Assembly: GCA_025356075.1 (NCBI GenBank)
Contig: JANXUT010000088.1
Span: 1 to 64,000, forward strand
Length of the DNA stretch: 64,000 nt
Source of the DNA: Pseudomonadota bacterium
GTDB taxonomy: Bacteria; Pseudomonadota; Gammaproteobacteria; Steroidobacterales; Steroidobacteraceae
Direction: 5' to 3'
Shown here: positions 17,472 through 26,461 of the stretch, piece by piece
Layout: each line of letters starts with the position of its first letter
Position numbering within the stretch: position 1 is the stretch's first letter
Made by a program: the position numbers and the translations under genes
Notes under the pieces: generated by a model
Databases searched by the model: none
What the model was told of the DNA's origin: nothing
The model's input: the letters and a program-made list of their open reading frames with translations, nothing else

Positions 17472-18168
17472 TTTTTTTTCCCGCAGTCTTTCGAGTTGAC
17501 CGAGTGAATCGGGCCGGCTGGCCCGCGGCGCGCCGAGGAATCTTCGCGCCAATATAGTGAGTAAGGAAGCCGATCGCCGCGACTTTCGCAAGCCGCACGT
17601 AGGGCGAGGTAAGACGACCCGTCGCCAGCATCGCGGCCGTGAACACCGTGTCGACGAGTTCGGTTGCGACGTAGGCAACGCGCTCCTTGTCCGGGAACCG
17701 CGGCATGACGAAGAGTTCCTCGACGAGGTTGAGCGCAAACCCTGCTCGCTCCCGATCGGCATCGCGGTCGATGCGTTTGATCTGCGGCGGTGTCTCCCCG
17801 CCAACCGCAAGCTTGGCACTGACGGGGTTCGCCCGGTGGTAGCGCGCCGCGCGATCGACGAGGCACTCGACGATGGTCTGCCAGGAGCGCGTATCGCGCG
17901 CCTTGAGCGGGCGCATCAGCGCCGCATCGAGCGCATGCCGGTGCGTTTCGAGGATCGCCCGGAATATCGCATCGAGGTCGGGATAGAAGTGATGCGCCGA
18001 ACTTGCCGGGACCCCGGCATGCGCGCAGACAGCCGAGTAAGTCACGTCCGCCAACGGCAACCGCTCGATGAGCTCGCACGCGGCGCTGAGCAGGCGCTCG
18101 CGGCGGAGGTGACCGCGACGCTGTGTGCGTGGGGCCGAAGCAGGCGGCGGTGTCGAGCGTCGAGGCAT
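17464..18168 (-). CDS. TetR-family transcriptional regulator
   Basis: 234 residues from the ATG at 18168 (MPRRSTPPPAS). The DNA-binding domain spans about residues 20-70 (RRERLLSAACELIERLPLADVTYSAVCAHAGVPASSAHHFYPDLDAIF). The C-terminal ligand domain is not assignable. The frame is open further upstream to 18288, but that would run through a perfect inverted repeat at 18253-18276 that is a likely operator, so the shorter start is preferred. It is cotranscribed with gamma-glutamyltransferase and divergent from the receptor/cytochrome cluster, which it may control. Confidence 0.88.
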   Translation of the reverse strand: MPRRSTPPPASAPRTQRRGHLRRERLLSAACELIERLPLADVTYSAVCAHAGVPASSAHHFYPDLDAIFRAILETHRHALDAALMRPLKARDTRSWQTIVECLVDRAARYHRANPVSAKLAVGGETPPQIKRIDRDADRERAGFALNLVEELFVMPRFPDKERVAYVATELVDTVFTAAMLATGRLTSPYVRLAKVAAIGFLTHYIGAKIPRRAAGQPARFTRSTRKTAGKKNE

Positions 18169-18252
18169 GGGATACCTGTCTGCCGCGAGTGTAGCCGCCC
18201 AAAGGCGATGTGCAAGCGCCCCGACGGCGCGTCGATCAGGGAAACTCTGAGG

Positions 18253-18276
18253 CAAACTCGGAGACCTCCGAGTTTG
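18253..18276. promoter_or_regulatory. Perfect inverted repeat, probable TetR operator
   Basis: Two perfect 10-bp arms, CAAACTCGGA and TCCGAGTTTG, are separated by GACC. It lies in the divergent spacer, 85 bp from the TetR start and about 160 bp from the receptor start. A partial extra half-site (AAACTCTGAGG) sits just to the left at 18242-18252. The length, symmetry and position suit a TetR dimer site that could govern both directions. No T-run follows, so a terminator is less likely. Confidence 0.7.
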
Positions 18277-18437
18277 GGTGACAACCACGCCTCGACCCAG
18301 TATAACGGGCCCCGAAGGCGCCGCCCTAAAGCGCGCCCGTAGCGCCCAATCCGGGGTGCGGCCGGGGCACCCGGCCGACAGTGTCGTCGGAGCTGCATCA
18401 AGACGGACGCCTCACGGCCGTCCGCGAAGGGGGACTA

Positions 18438-20843
18438 TTGATACTTCGAACTTCAGTGCTACTCGCTGTCGCTGGCGCGGGACTCGCCGCCGGTCCGACC
18501 CACGCACAGACCAGCGGCGCCGCCGCAACCGACGTGCTCACCGAGGTCGTCGTCACCGCCCAGCGCCGCGAACAGAAGCTGCAGGACGTGCCGATCGCGA
18601 TCCAGGTGCTCGGCGTCGATGTCATCCAGCGCGTGGCCGCCGAGGACATGGGACAGCTCGTGCGGATCGTTCCCGGGCTCGTCGTCTCCGGTGACAGCCC
18701 GACCCAGCCCCACTATCAGCTGCGCGGCATCGGCGCGAGCGACTTCGGTGTAGGCACCGAGCCTGCGGTCGGCGTCTATCTCGACGGCGTCTACGCGGCG
18801 CGCTCGGGCGCCGCGTTCCTCGCGTTCAACGACATCGAGCGCATCGAGGTCCTGCGCGGCCCGCAGGGCACACTGCTAGGGCGCAGCAGCGCCGCCGGTG
18901 CCATTTCGATCGTCACGAAGAAGCCGAGCGACGTGCTCGAGGGCAGCCTTGACGTGCGCCTCGGCAACGAGGGCAAGCAGCGCTACGAGGGCATGCTCAA
19001 CCTGCCGCTCGGAGAGGGCATGGCGCTCAGGTTCAACGCCGTCAGCAACAAGGCCGACGGCTTCCTCACGGATGCCGCGACCGGCCAGAAGCTGAACCCG
19101 GAGAAGAACTGGGCGGGGCGCGCGGCCTTCCGCTGGGACATCAGCGGCGACACCCAACTCCAGCTCGCCTGGAACCACGATTCGGTCAATCAGCTCGCGC
19201 GCGTCGCGATCGGGTTGATCCCCGTGCCGGCCGTCGGAGTACTGCCTGCACCGGTAGGTCCCGCGGACACGGGCGCCGGCTGGCTGAACCCAATCACGGC
19301 CCCGATCTACAACGACGTCGTCGGCAATGAGGAGTCTCGCAAGCTCGACGACCTCGTGCTCAATTTCGACCACCACTTCGGCGATGTCGATTTTCATTCG
19401 ACCACGGACTGGCGCCAGTTCCGGACCAGGAACCGCGAGGATGAGGACGGCACGAACCGGATCGCAACTTACTTCGACACCGCCAACGTCGAGCACAACG
19501 ACGCCTGGTACCAGGAGTTCAGGCTGTCCGGCAAGACGCAGGCGGTCGACTGGGTCGCAGGCATCAGCTACTCGTCCGAGCATGCGCAGCAGGCGAGCGA
19601 CACGCACACCTTCACCGACGGCATCGACACGCTCTTCTCGAACCTGTGTCTGGCCGGGCCCGCGAGCGGCTGCTCCGCGGTGTATGGACCGCTGAGCGCC
19701 GGGCTCGCGCAGGCCGGCGTGCCGATCAACCTGCTCGGGCTGCCGTGGCGCGAAGTGATGTACGACGATGGCCGCTTCAAGTCGCTCGGCGTATTCGCCG
19801 ATGCCATCTGGCACGTCGCCGACAAGGTCAACCTGACGACCGGCCTGCGCTATTCGCACGACAGCAAGGATTTCACCTGGCTCGCTCCTAGCCGCGAGGC
19901 GACGGAGCTCGACGGCTACGCGGCCATAATCAACGCCAACCCGCAGCTCGCATCCTTCGGCATCATCGTGCCACCGATTCCGAACCTCATCTTCTCCTAC
20001 CCCGGACTGCAGGGCGTCCCCTACTCGACCTCAGGCTCTTGGAGCGATCTCAGCCCGCGCGTCGTTCTCGACTACAAGCCCGATCCGAACGTGATGCTGT
20101 ATGCCTCCGTGGCCAAGGGCTTCACCCCCGGCGGCTACGACAGCGTCGCGATCAACGGCAAGTACGACAACGAGCACGTCTGGAACTATGAGCTCGGCTT
20201 CAAGACAGCGCTGCCCGAGGCGCACGTCGTTCTCGACGGCGCGCTCTTCTACTACGCCTACAAGAACAAGCAGTCGCTGGTCCTCGACACGACATCGCTC
20301 AGCATTCCGGAGTACGTGACCTCGACCAGCGACCAGAAGGCGTACGGCGTCGACCTCGACGCGCGCTGGCAGCCGGTCACCCCGCTCACCTTCGGCCTCA
20401 CCGTCGCGTACATCGATTCGACCTACTCGAAGTATGTCTCGCAGTACGGCACCGACCTGTCCGGCCAGCCGACCGGCGAGCCGACCCTGTCGTTCTCGGC
20501 AAACGGGGATTACTCGGTCGCGCTCAGCGATGGCGGCAGCATCGACATCTTCCTCGTCTACAGCCATCGCGGCGCCGTCAGGTGCAATGCGGATGCGGTC
20601 GCGACGAAGACCTGCCTGCCGCAGGCGCCGTTCCCGCTCGGCGTCGCCGAGAACATCGCCGACGGTCGCATCGGCTGGCACAGCGCGGATCGCAAGTGGG
20701 GCGCGTCGCTCTACGGCACCAACCTCCTCGACAAGCGCTATGTAACCGGGATCAACGGCATCACGGCGGCGACATTCGGCACGCCGATCGCCTCGGTCAA
20801 TGCGCCGCGGCGGTTCGGCATTGATCTGCATGCGGCGTTCTAG
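18438..20843 (+). CDS. TonB-dependent outer-membrane receptor
   Basis: About 801 residues. The TTG at 18438 has GGGGA just upstream and begins a normal signal peptide (LRTSVLLAVAGAGLAAGPTHAQ); the GTG at 18381 is the alternative. It has a TonB-box-like TEVVVTAQRREQ, a plug domain with VPGLVVSGDSP, RGIGASDFG and VEVLRGPQGTLLGRSSAAGAI, and a barrel ending in the terminal FGIDLHAAF strand. This subtype in proteobacteria imports varied small organic ligands. The gene overlaps the next cytochrome gene by 14 bp and heads a four-gene redox cluster, so its ligand may be the substrate or metal of those proteins. Confidence 0.9.
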   Translation: MILRTSVLLAVAGAGLAAGPTHAQTSGAAATDVLTEVVVTAQRREQKLQDVPIAIQVLGVDVIQRVAAEDMGQLVRIVPGLVVSGDSPTQPHYQLRGIGASDFGVGTEPAVGVYLDGVYAARSGAAFLAFNDIERIEVLRGPQGTLLGRSSAAGAISIVTKKPSDVLEGSLDVRLGNEGKQRYEGMLNLPLGEGMALRFNAVSNKADGFLTDAATGQKLNPEKNWAGRAAFRWDISGDTQLQLAWNHDSVNQLARVAIGLIPVPAVGVLPAPVGPADTGAGWLNPITAPIYNDVVGNEESRKLDDLVLNFDHHFGDVDFHSTTDWRQFRTRNREDEDGTNRIATYFDTANVEHNDAWYQEFRLSGKTQAVDWVAGISYSSEHAQQASDTHTFTDGIDTLFSNLCLAGPASGCSAVYGPLSAGLAQAGVPINLLGLPWREVMYDDGRFKSLGVFADAIWHVADKVNLTTGLRYSHDSKDFTWLAPSREATELDGYAAIINANPQLASFGIIVPPIPNLIFSYPGLQGVPYSTSGSWSDLSPRVVLDYKPDPNVMLYASVAKGFTPGGYDSVAINGKYDNEHVWNYELGFKTALPEAHVVLDGALFYYAYKNKQSLVLDTTSLSIPEYVTSTSDQKAYGVDLDARWQPVTPLTFGLTVAYIDSTYSKYVSQYGTDLSGQPTGEPTLSFSANGDYSVALSDGGSIDIFLVYSHRGAVRCNADAVATKTCLPQAPFPLGVAENIADGRIGWHSADRKWGASLYGTNLLDKRYVTGINGITAATFGTPIASVNAPRRFGIDLHAAF

Positions 20844-21471
20844 ACTCGCCCGCTACCGGCTGGTGCTCGCGATTGGGATGGTCGCGTGCGCCGGTCTCTT
20901 CGCTTCCGCCGCCTCGCCGGCCGACGGCAAGTCGCAGTACGCCGCCTGCATCCCTTGCCACGGCGCCCGGGGCGAGGGAGTAGCGGCAACCGGCGCCCCG
21001 AACATCGCCGGAAGCGCGGCCTGGTACGTCGACCGACAGCTCAAGGACTTCGCGAGCGGGGCTCGCGGCCGCGAGCCCGGCGATCGTTTCGGGGCCACGA
21101 TGGCTGCGGCCGTCGCGGCAGTAGGCTCGGACAAGGACCGGGCGGCCGTCGCAGCCTACGTCGCCGCGCTACCGCCCGTGCCAGCCCCTGCCGCTGGCGC
21201 CCCGACCGACAACGGCCGGAACTACTTCAACGCGATCTGCAGCGCCTGCCACGCGGCAAGCGGTCGTGGCAACGAGACACTCGGCGCGCCACGACTCGCG
21301 GGCGTGGCGCCTGCTTACCTCGCCCGGCAACTCGCCGCCTTCGAGTCGGGGCGCCGCGGCGCGCAGATCGGCGACCGCCTCGGCGCCCAGATGCGCGCCG
21401 TCGCGGCGATGCTGCCGGACGCACGCACGGAGCAGGACGTGATCGCGTACGCGGCGAGCCTCAAGCCCTGA
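20830..21471 (+). CDS. Dihaem cytochrome c4-like protein
   Basis: 213 residues from the ATG at 20830, inside the end of the receptor gene. A signal peptide (LVLAIGMVACAGLFASAASPA) is followed by two class I cytochrome domains with haem sites CIPCH (40-44) and CSACH (137-141), each followed by a GAPNIAG/GAPRLAG loop and a downstream methionine region (GATMAAAV; AQMRAVAAM). This duplicated architecture is that of cytochromes c4, soluble or membrane-associated electron carriers of the periplasm. It probably passes electrons to or from the dihaem MauG-like protein whose gene overlaps by one base. Confidence 0.9.
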   Translation: MRRSRLARYRLVLAIGMVACAGLFASAASPADGKSQYAACIPCHGARGEGVAATGAPNIAGSAAWYVDRQLKDFASGARGREPGDRFGATMAAAVAAVGSDKDRAAVAAYVAALPPVPAPAAGAPTDNGRNYFNAICSACHAASGRGNETLGAPRLAGVAPAYLARQLAAFESGRRGAQIGDRLGAQMRAVAAMLPDARTEQDVIAYAASLKP

Positions 21472-22616
21472 TGCGTCACCTCGGGCGCGCGCTGCTGGTC
21501 ATCGCTATCGCATCGCCCGGGGCAACGGCAACCGCGACACCGATTGGCCTTTCCGACCGGTGTCCGGCGAGCTTCGAGCAGCGGGACGGTCGCTGTCGCC
21601 TGCGCACCGCCTACTCCCAGTACCAGTCCCTTCGCAACGCGGGCGTTGGGGGGCTCAAGACGGGCCTTCCGCCGTTTCGCGACGGGTTCACGCCGCGCGA
21701 GATCGATCTCGGCCGGTATCTCTTCTTTGACCCGGCCCTATCCTCGAACGGCAAGGTGGCGTGTTCGTCGTGCCACAATCCGGCGAAAGCATTCACCGAC
21801 AGCCGCGGGACGAGCACCGGCGTTGCGGGCCACGAAGTGAAGCGCAACGCGCCGAGTCTCTGGAACGTGGGCTTCCTGCAGCGATTCTTCTGGGACGGCC
21901 GCGCGCACTCCCTGGAGGAGCAGGTGCAGGGCCCGCTGTACGGCGCCGCCGAGATGGGCACGACCCCGGTCCGGCTCGTCGCGACGCTGAACGGGATTCC
22001 GGCCTACCGATCGCTGTTCACACTCGCCTTTCCCGACGCGGCGGCGGCCATTCGCAATGACCACGTCTATCGGGCCCTCGCCGCCTTCGAATCCTCACTC
22101 GTCTCGCTCAACAGCCGCTACGACCTCTATGCCCAGGGAGTCGGAGATGCGCTCTCGCCGCACGAGCTCGAGGGCCTCAATATCTTCCGCTCGTTCGTCG
22201 CACGCTGCGCCGAGTGCCACACACCGCCGCTATTCACGAACCAGCAGGTCGCGGTTATCGGAATGCCGGAGCCATCCGGCCGTCCGCTCGACCCCGGTGC
22301 CGGGGCAATCGCCAACGAGCCGATGTTGCGCGGCGGCTTCAAGGTACCAAGCCTGCGAAACGTCGCCCTCACTGCTCCCTACGGGCATGCCGGGCAGTTC
22401 GCGACGTTGCGGGAGACGGTTGCCTTCTACACCGGTGGCCGCGGCCACGCGGTGCCGCGCGGCGAACAGCTGCGCATCCACTGGCACATCTGGGAACCGA
22501 AGCTCTCCGAGCAGGAGCTCGACCGGCTGGTGGATTTCCTCGGCACATTGACGGACGAATCCTTTCGGCCGGAGCCGCCCACGGCCGTGCCGTCCGGTCT
22601 TCCGGTCCCGCATTAA
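21471..22616 (+). CDS. MauG/cytochrome-c-peroxidase-like dihaem protein
   Basis: 381 residues, ATG overlapping the upstream stop. A signal peptide is followed by two haem-binding sites, CSSCH (98-102) and CAECH (245-249), in the frame of the CCP/MauG family: LGRYLFFDPALSSNGKVACSSCHNP, the NAPSLWNVGFLQRFFWDGRA segment, and GGFKVPSLRNVALTAPYGHAG at the distal end. Members are peroxidases (CcpA) or use high-valent haem to modify a partner protein (MauG, MbnH). Extra cysteines C31 and C42 precede the first haem domain. The neighbours (receptor, c4 cytochrome, beta-helix protein) fit a partner-oxidising role better than general peroxide defence, but this is inference. Confidence 0.88.
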   Translation: MRHLGRALLVIAIASPGATATATPIGLSDRCPASFEQRDGRCRLRTAYSQYQSLRNAGVGGLKTGLPPFRDGFTPREIDLGRYLFFDPALSSNGKVACSSCHNPAKAFTDSRGTSTGVAGHEVKRNAPSLWNVGFLQRFFWDGRAHSLEEQVQGPLYGAAEMGTTPVRLVATLNGIPAYRSLFTLAFPDAAAAIRNDHVYRALAAFESSLVSLNSRYDLYAQGVGDALSPHELEGLNIFRSFVARCAECHTPPLFTNQQVAVIGMPEPSGRPLDPGAGAIANEPMLRGGFKVPSLRNVALTAPYGHAGQFATLRETVAFYTGGRGHAVPRGEQLRIHWHIWEPKLSEQELDRLVDFLGTLTDESFRPEPPTAVPSGLPVPH

Positions 22617-22637
22617 CTTCATCCGACGGAGAGCGAC

Positions 22638-24176
22638 GTGAACAAGAAAGCCATCGTGTCCCTGGTCGTCGTCGCGGTGCTCGCGGCCGCCGCGGGCTAC
22701 CTGTACGCGCGCCGCAGCGTCGTCGCGGCACCCCAGGTCGCCGCACAGTCGACCAGTGCCGGGCTCGCGGCCGCGCGCGGCGCGGGCGCCGGCGGATCGA
22801 CCGCGTCCCTCGAGACCGGCCGCCCCGCCGGCAAGATCATCACCGTGAAGGCGGGTGAGGCGATCCAGAGCGCCGTCGCTGCGGCGCAGCCGGGCGATAC
22901 GGTACAGGTCCTCCCGGGCACGTACCACGAGACCGTCTACATCGACAAGGACGATATCGCTCTCGTCGGTGTTATCCACGGCGCGGACTGGCCGACGCTC
23001 GATGGCGAGCGCAAGCGCAACGACGCAGTCCTCTACTCGGGCAACGGTATCCGCGTCGAGAACCTGAAGATCGTGAACTTCAAGGGCAACGCGATCATGG
23101 GGCAGGCGGGCAACAACTTCATCATCCGCCACAACTGGATCGCGAACGCGGGGGTTTACGGGATCTTTCCTGAGTTCGCGCAGAACGGACTCATCGAGCA
23201 CAACATCCTGACCGGCATCGAGGACGCGGCGATCTACGTCGGCATGTCCGACAATATCCACGTTGCGCACAACGAGGTGTACGGCAACGTCGCCGGCATC
23301 GAGGTCGAGAACTCCCGCCACGTCATCGTCGAGCACAACCTGGCCTACGACAACGCGGGCGGCATCCTCACGTTCATTACGCCGGGCCTGCCGATCAAGA
23401 CGACGTTCGATGTGATCATCCGCGACAACTTCGTCGTCGCGAACAACCACAAGAATTTCGGCGCACCCGGTTCGATCGTGTCGGGCGTCCCGAGCGGCAC
23501 GGGCGTCATCGTGATGGCGGCGGATGACGTCATCATCGAGAACAACGTAATCCGCGACAACAAGAACGCCGGCATCATCGTGGCGGATCACAAGTCGTTC
23601 GCCAACATCACGCCGGATCCCGAGGCCGATCCGAACCCGGATCGTGTCTCGGTACTGTGGAACCTGTTCGCGAACAACGGCTACGAGCCCATCACCGAGA
23701 TCAAGGCGCTGATGGTCGCGGCACTGACGCGCGAGGGCCCGGATCTTGTGGCGGTTGGCGGCGGCACAGGCAATTGCGTGCTCGACAAGGGCGCGCTCAA
23801 GACGCTCGGCCTCGGAAGCTGGGCGTCGGGTTGCGCGAAGACGAGCACCGCCGACATCGCAACCTATCTCCTCGACAAGCCGGCACCGCCGCGCGTGCTC
23901 AAGGCTGAGGACCGGGGCAAGCTCATCTACTCGTCGGTCTGCGCCGGCTGCCACGCGTACAACGTCCGCATGATCGGCCCGCCGACCCAGGTCATCCAGG
24001 CCATGTATGCCGGCAATCCGCAGGGAATCGCCGACTACATCGCGAATCCGACCAAGAAGCGCGAGGACTTCCCGCCGATGCCGCCGCAGGGACACCTGAG
24101 CGCCGACCTGCGCCTCGCGGTCGCAACGTACATGCTGGGCGTAAGCCAGCCGAAGCCGCCGGCCGCGGCCAACTGA
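22638..24176 (+). CDS. Right-handed beta-helix protein fused to a C-terminal cytochrome c domain
   Basis: 512 residues. The N-terminus (KKAIVSLVVVAVLAAAAGYLYARR) is an uncleaved anchor or signal. Residues about 58-330 form a NosD/pectate-lyase-like parallel beta-helix: AIQSAVAAAQPGDTVQVLPGTYHETVYI followed by rungs such as IIRHNWIANAGVYGI, LIEHNILTGIEDAAIYV, VIVEHNLAYDNAGGI and VIIENNVIRDNKNAGI. A class I haem domain closes the protein, with CAGCH at 435-439 and a PPMPP methionine loop. Beta-helices bind or cut polysaccharide or stabilise metal sites; a fused haem suggests a redox partner of the upstream MauG-like protein. I do not recognise a characterised homologue. Confidence 0.85.
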   Translation: MNKKAIVSLVVVAVLAAAAGYLYARRSVVAAPQVAAQSTSAGLAAARGAGAGGSTASLETGRPAGKIITVKAGEAIQSAVAAAQPGDTVQVLPGTYHETVYIDKDDIALVGVIHGADWPTLDGERKRNDAVLYSGNGIRVENLKIVNFKGNAIMGQAGNNFIIRHNWIANAGVYGIFPEFAQNGLIEHNILTGIEDAAIYVGMSDNIHVAHNEVYGNVAGIEVENSRHVIVEHNLAYDNAGGILTFITPGLPIKTTFDVIIRDNFVVANNHKNFGAPGSIVSGVPSGTGVIVMAADDVIIENNVIRDNKNAGIIVADHKSFANITPDPEADPNPDRVSVLWNLFANNGYEPITEIKALMVAALTREGPDLVAVGGGTGNCVLDKGALKTLGLGSWASGCAKTSTADIATYLLDKPAPPRVLKAEDRGKLIYSSVCAGCHAYNVRMIGPPTQVIQAMYAGNPQGIADYIANPTKKREDFPPMPPQGHLSADLRLAVATYMLGVSQPKPPAAAN

Positions 24177-24186
24177 GGTCGGAGGC

Positions 24187-24208
24187 GGGCGCGTCGCCAG
24201 ACGCGCCC
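24187..24208 (+). terminator. Hairpin after the redox cluster, possible terminator
   Basis: A perfect 9-bp stem, GGGCGCGTC and GACGCGCCC, with a GCCA loop begins 11 bp after the beta-helix/cytochrome stop. No T-run follows, so it could be a weak or factor-assisted terminator or an mRNA-stabilising hairpin. The selO GTG lies 20 bp further on. Confidence 0.45.
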
Positions 24209-24228
24209 GAGCTCCAGGCAGCAACAGC

Positions 24229-25737
24229 GTGAGCCCGTCCTCGCCCGCCGACGCGCCTGCAGTCCATCTCGCCCAGTTTGAAAACAGCTACGTCACGCTC
24301 CCCGAGCGCTTCTACGCGCGGGTGGGGCCGACCCCGGTCGCTATGCCGCGACTCATCCAGGTCAACGAGCAGCTCGCGGCGGAACTTGGCATCGATGTCG
24401 GCGGCGAGGATCCGGCGACTCTGGCGGCGGTCTTCTCAGGCAACCTGATCCCGGCCGGGGCGGAGCCGATTGCCCTCGCCTACGCCGGTCACCAATTCGG
24501 CCATTTCGTCCCGCAATTGGGCGACGGCCGCGCGATCCTGCTCGGCGAGGTTCGCGATGCGTCGGGCGCCCGTCGTGACATCCAGCTGAAGGGCTCCGGG
24601 CGCACCCCGTTCTCGCGCAATGGCGACGGGCGTGCGGCACTCGGGCCGGTGCTTCGCGAATATCTCGTCAGTGAGGCGATGCACGCGCTCGGCATACCGG
24701 CGACGCGCACGCTCGCCGCCGTCACGACGGGCGAGCGCATCCACCGCGAGGGACTGGTGCCGGGAGCGATCTTGACCCGGATCGGTGCGAGCCACGTGCG
24801 CGTCGGCACGTTTGAGTACTTCGCCGCGCGCGGCGATGCCGAGGCCGTTCGCCTGCTCGCCGACTACGCGATCGACCGCCACTATCCGGAAGTGCGGTCG
24901 ACCGCCCAGCCGTACCTCGCGCTACTCGGGGCGATATCTGAGCGGCAGGCGCTTCTCATCGCGCGTTGGATGCTCGTCGGCTTCATTCACGGCGTGATGA
25001 ATACCGACAACATGGTGGTGTCCGGCGAGACGATCGACTTCGGGCCCTGCGCGTTCATGGATGCGTTCGATCCGGCCGCGGTGTTCAGCTCCATCGACCG
25101 GAACGGCCGCTACGCGTATGCCAACCAGCCGCATGCTGCCCAGTGGAACCTGGCCCGCCTCGCCGAAACTCTCTTGTCCCTTCTCGATCCCGTACCGGAG
25201 CGGGCGGCCGAGCTTGCGTCGGAGGTCCTGTCGCGATTCTCCGCCCGCGTCGGGGAGCATTGGCTCGCCGGCATGCGTGCGAAGCTGGGGCTGACGACTC
25301 CTCGCGATGACGACTCGCAATTCATCGAGGGTTTTCTGGAGCGAATGCACCGGGGCCAGGCGGACTTCACGCTGACGTTTCGCGCGCTTTGCGACGCGGC
25401 CGCGACGGGGGAGGCTGACGCTCGCGTGCGAACGTTGTTCGCGAGCCCCATCGCTTACGATGAGTGGGCGCCGGCTTGGCGAGCGCGGCTGTCGGTTGAT
25501 GCGCCCGACCCGGCTGCGCGTAGCACCGCCATGCGCCGCGTGAACCCCGCATTCATTCCCCGCAATCACCGTGTCGAACAGGCGATCGTCGCCGCCGTCG
25601 AGCGTGAGGACTACTCGCTCTTTTCGCGGCTGCTCGGGGTCCTGTCACGGCCGTACGCGGACTCGCAAGCCTTCGCGGACTATGCGATCCCGCCGCGCCC
25701 GGAAGAGCGCGTCACTGAGACTTTTTGCGGTACCTGA
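24229..25737 (+). CDS. selO: Protein adenylyltransferase SelO (YdiU/UPF0061)
   Basis: 502 residues, GTG start. SelO is a pseudokinase-fold enzyme that transfers AMP from ATP to Ser/Thr/Tyr of target proteins, linked to oxidative stress. Visible landmarks: LAYAGHQFGHFVPQLGDGRA, K121 in QLKGSGRTPFSRNGDGRA, the HGVMNTDNM segment (254-262) and DFG at 270-272. C274 and C500 (in the terminal TFCGT) match the two cysteines known in the E. coli enzyme to form a redox-regulating disulfide. Length and termini are normal. It may share transcription with the redox cluster. Confidence 0.95.
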   Translation: MSPSSPADAPAVHLAQFENSYVTLPERFYARVGPTPVAMPRLIQVNEQLAAELGIDVGGEDPATLAAVFSGNLIPAGAEPIALAYAGHQFGHFVPQLGDGRAILLGEVRDASGARRDIQLKGSGRTPFSRNGDGRAALGPVLREYLVSEAMHALGIPATRTLAAVTTGERIHREGLVPGAILTRIGASHVRVGTFEYFAARGDAEAVRLLADYAIDRHYPEVRSTAQPYLALLGAISERQALLIARWMLVGFIHGVMNTDNMVVSGETIDFGPCAFMDAFDPAAVFSSIDRNGRYAYANQPHAAQWNLARLAETLLSLLDPVPERAAELASEVLSRFSARVGEHWLAGMRAKLGLTTPRDDDSQFIEGFLERMHRGQADFTLTFRALCDAAATGEADARVRTLFASPIAYDEWAPAWRARLSVDAPDPAARSTAMRRVNPAFIPRNHRVEQAIVAAVEREDYSLFSRLLGVLSRPYADSQAFADYAIPPRPEERVTETFCGT

Positions 25738-25876
25738 GCTATACGCGTACCCGGTCTCGACCACCCGCGAGACCCTTTTCCCGCGCGCAACCGCACTCGC
25801 TATGCTGCCAGTGCCTGCCCCTGCCGTTTGCGCAAGACTCATCCCGCCATGCTCGCTAGCTTGTCGATGGAGCGCC

Positions 25877-26191
25877 CTAGACTCCGAAGAAGAGATAGTC
25901 GACGGCCGCTAACAGCGCTGATCGAGAATCAACGAGCGTTGTCATCGGTGCAGCGAGGTCGATCTGTCGGACGCTGGTAAGCGCCGGAACCAACGCTACG
26001 AACTCTCCGGTTTCGAGCGTAACGACCGGCGTGAATCGGCCCGCAATCGGGCCGAGCGATGCGCGAGGCACCAACGGCGCGACTATCTGGCCACGCCCGT
26101 GCGCCGCGATCTCCGACTGCAGAACAACGACGAACGGATAGGCGCGGCGCGCCGCAGGGATCGGGTTCGGATGGACGTCAAACTGCGCCAT
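25877..26191 (-). CDS. ccdB: CcdB-family toxin
   Basis: 104 residues from the ATG at 26191 (MAQFDVHPNP), which overlaps the antitoxin gene by 14 bp. Hallmarks of CcdB: the N-terminal strand MAQFDVH, YPFVVVLQSEI, a LVPRASLGPIAGRFTPVV strand pair, and a hydrophobic C-terminal helix ending AAVDYLFFGV, whose last residues in F-plasmid CcdB contact DNA gyrase. It poisons GyrA unless bound by CcdA. An in-frame extension to 26326 reads through the antitoxin region and is not the real start. Confidence 0.92.
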   Translation of the reverse strand: MAQFDVHPNPIPAARRAYPFVVVLQSEIAAHGRGQIVAPLVPRASLGPIAGRFTPVVTLETGEFVALVPALTSVRQIDLAAPMTTLVDSRSALLAAVDYLFFGV

Positions 26192-26450
26192 CGTCTGTCT
26201 CGTAATGACGACGTACGAGTTCCGCGAACGAACCGTGCTCATCGGCATACGCATCGGCGGATTCGAGGTCCTGCGCCAATTCCGCGCGCAGCGATCTGGC
26301 GATCGAATCAGCGTAAGCCTGCGCAAGTGCGTCTTCGGCGACTCGCGAGGCGTTGATGCCCGCTCGTTTCGCCTTCGCGTACAGATCTGAATTCAACGTG
26401 AGGCTGACAGTCTGCTTTGGCGCGGCGGATTCAAACAGGGCGCGTCGCAT
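26178..26450 (-). CDS. ccdA: CcdA-family antitoxin
   Basis: 90 residues. The N-terminal half is a ribbon-helix-helix DNA-binding domain (KQTVSLTLNSDLYAKAKRAGINASRVAEDALAQ), and the C-terminal part is the disordered toxin-binding segment (ADAYADEHGSFAELVRRHYETDDGAV), matching CcdA. As in other ccd loci, antitoxin precedes toxin and overlaps it. It should autorepress from the large palindrome immediately upstream (26462-26509), together with CcdB. Confidence 0.92.
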   Translation of the reverse strand: MRRALFESAAPKQTVSLTLNSDLYAKAKRAGINASRVAEDALAQAYADSIARSLRAELAQDLESADAYADEHGSFAELVRRHYETDDGAV

Positions 26451-26461
26451 GCCTATTCCCC

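Noticed and set aside
15771-17819. A 682-codon open frame giving a longer gamma-glutamyltransferase
   Set aside because: The extra N-terminal part is the TetR gene read in another frame; the signal peptide starts at 17471.
26192-26326. N-terminal extension of CcdB
   Set aside because: This part overlaps the ccdA coding region in another frame and is arginine-rich; CcdB homology starts at MAQFDVH.
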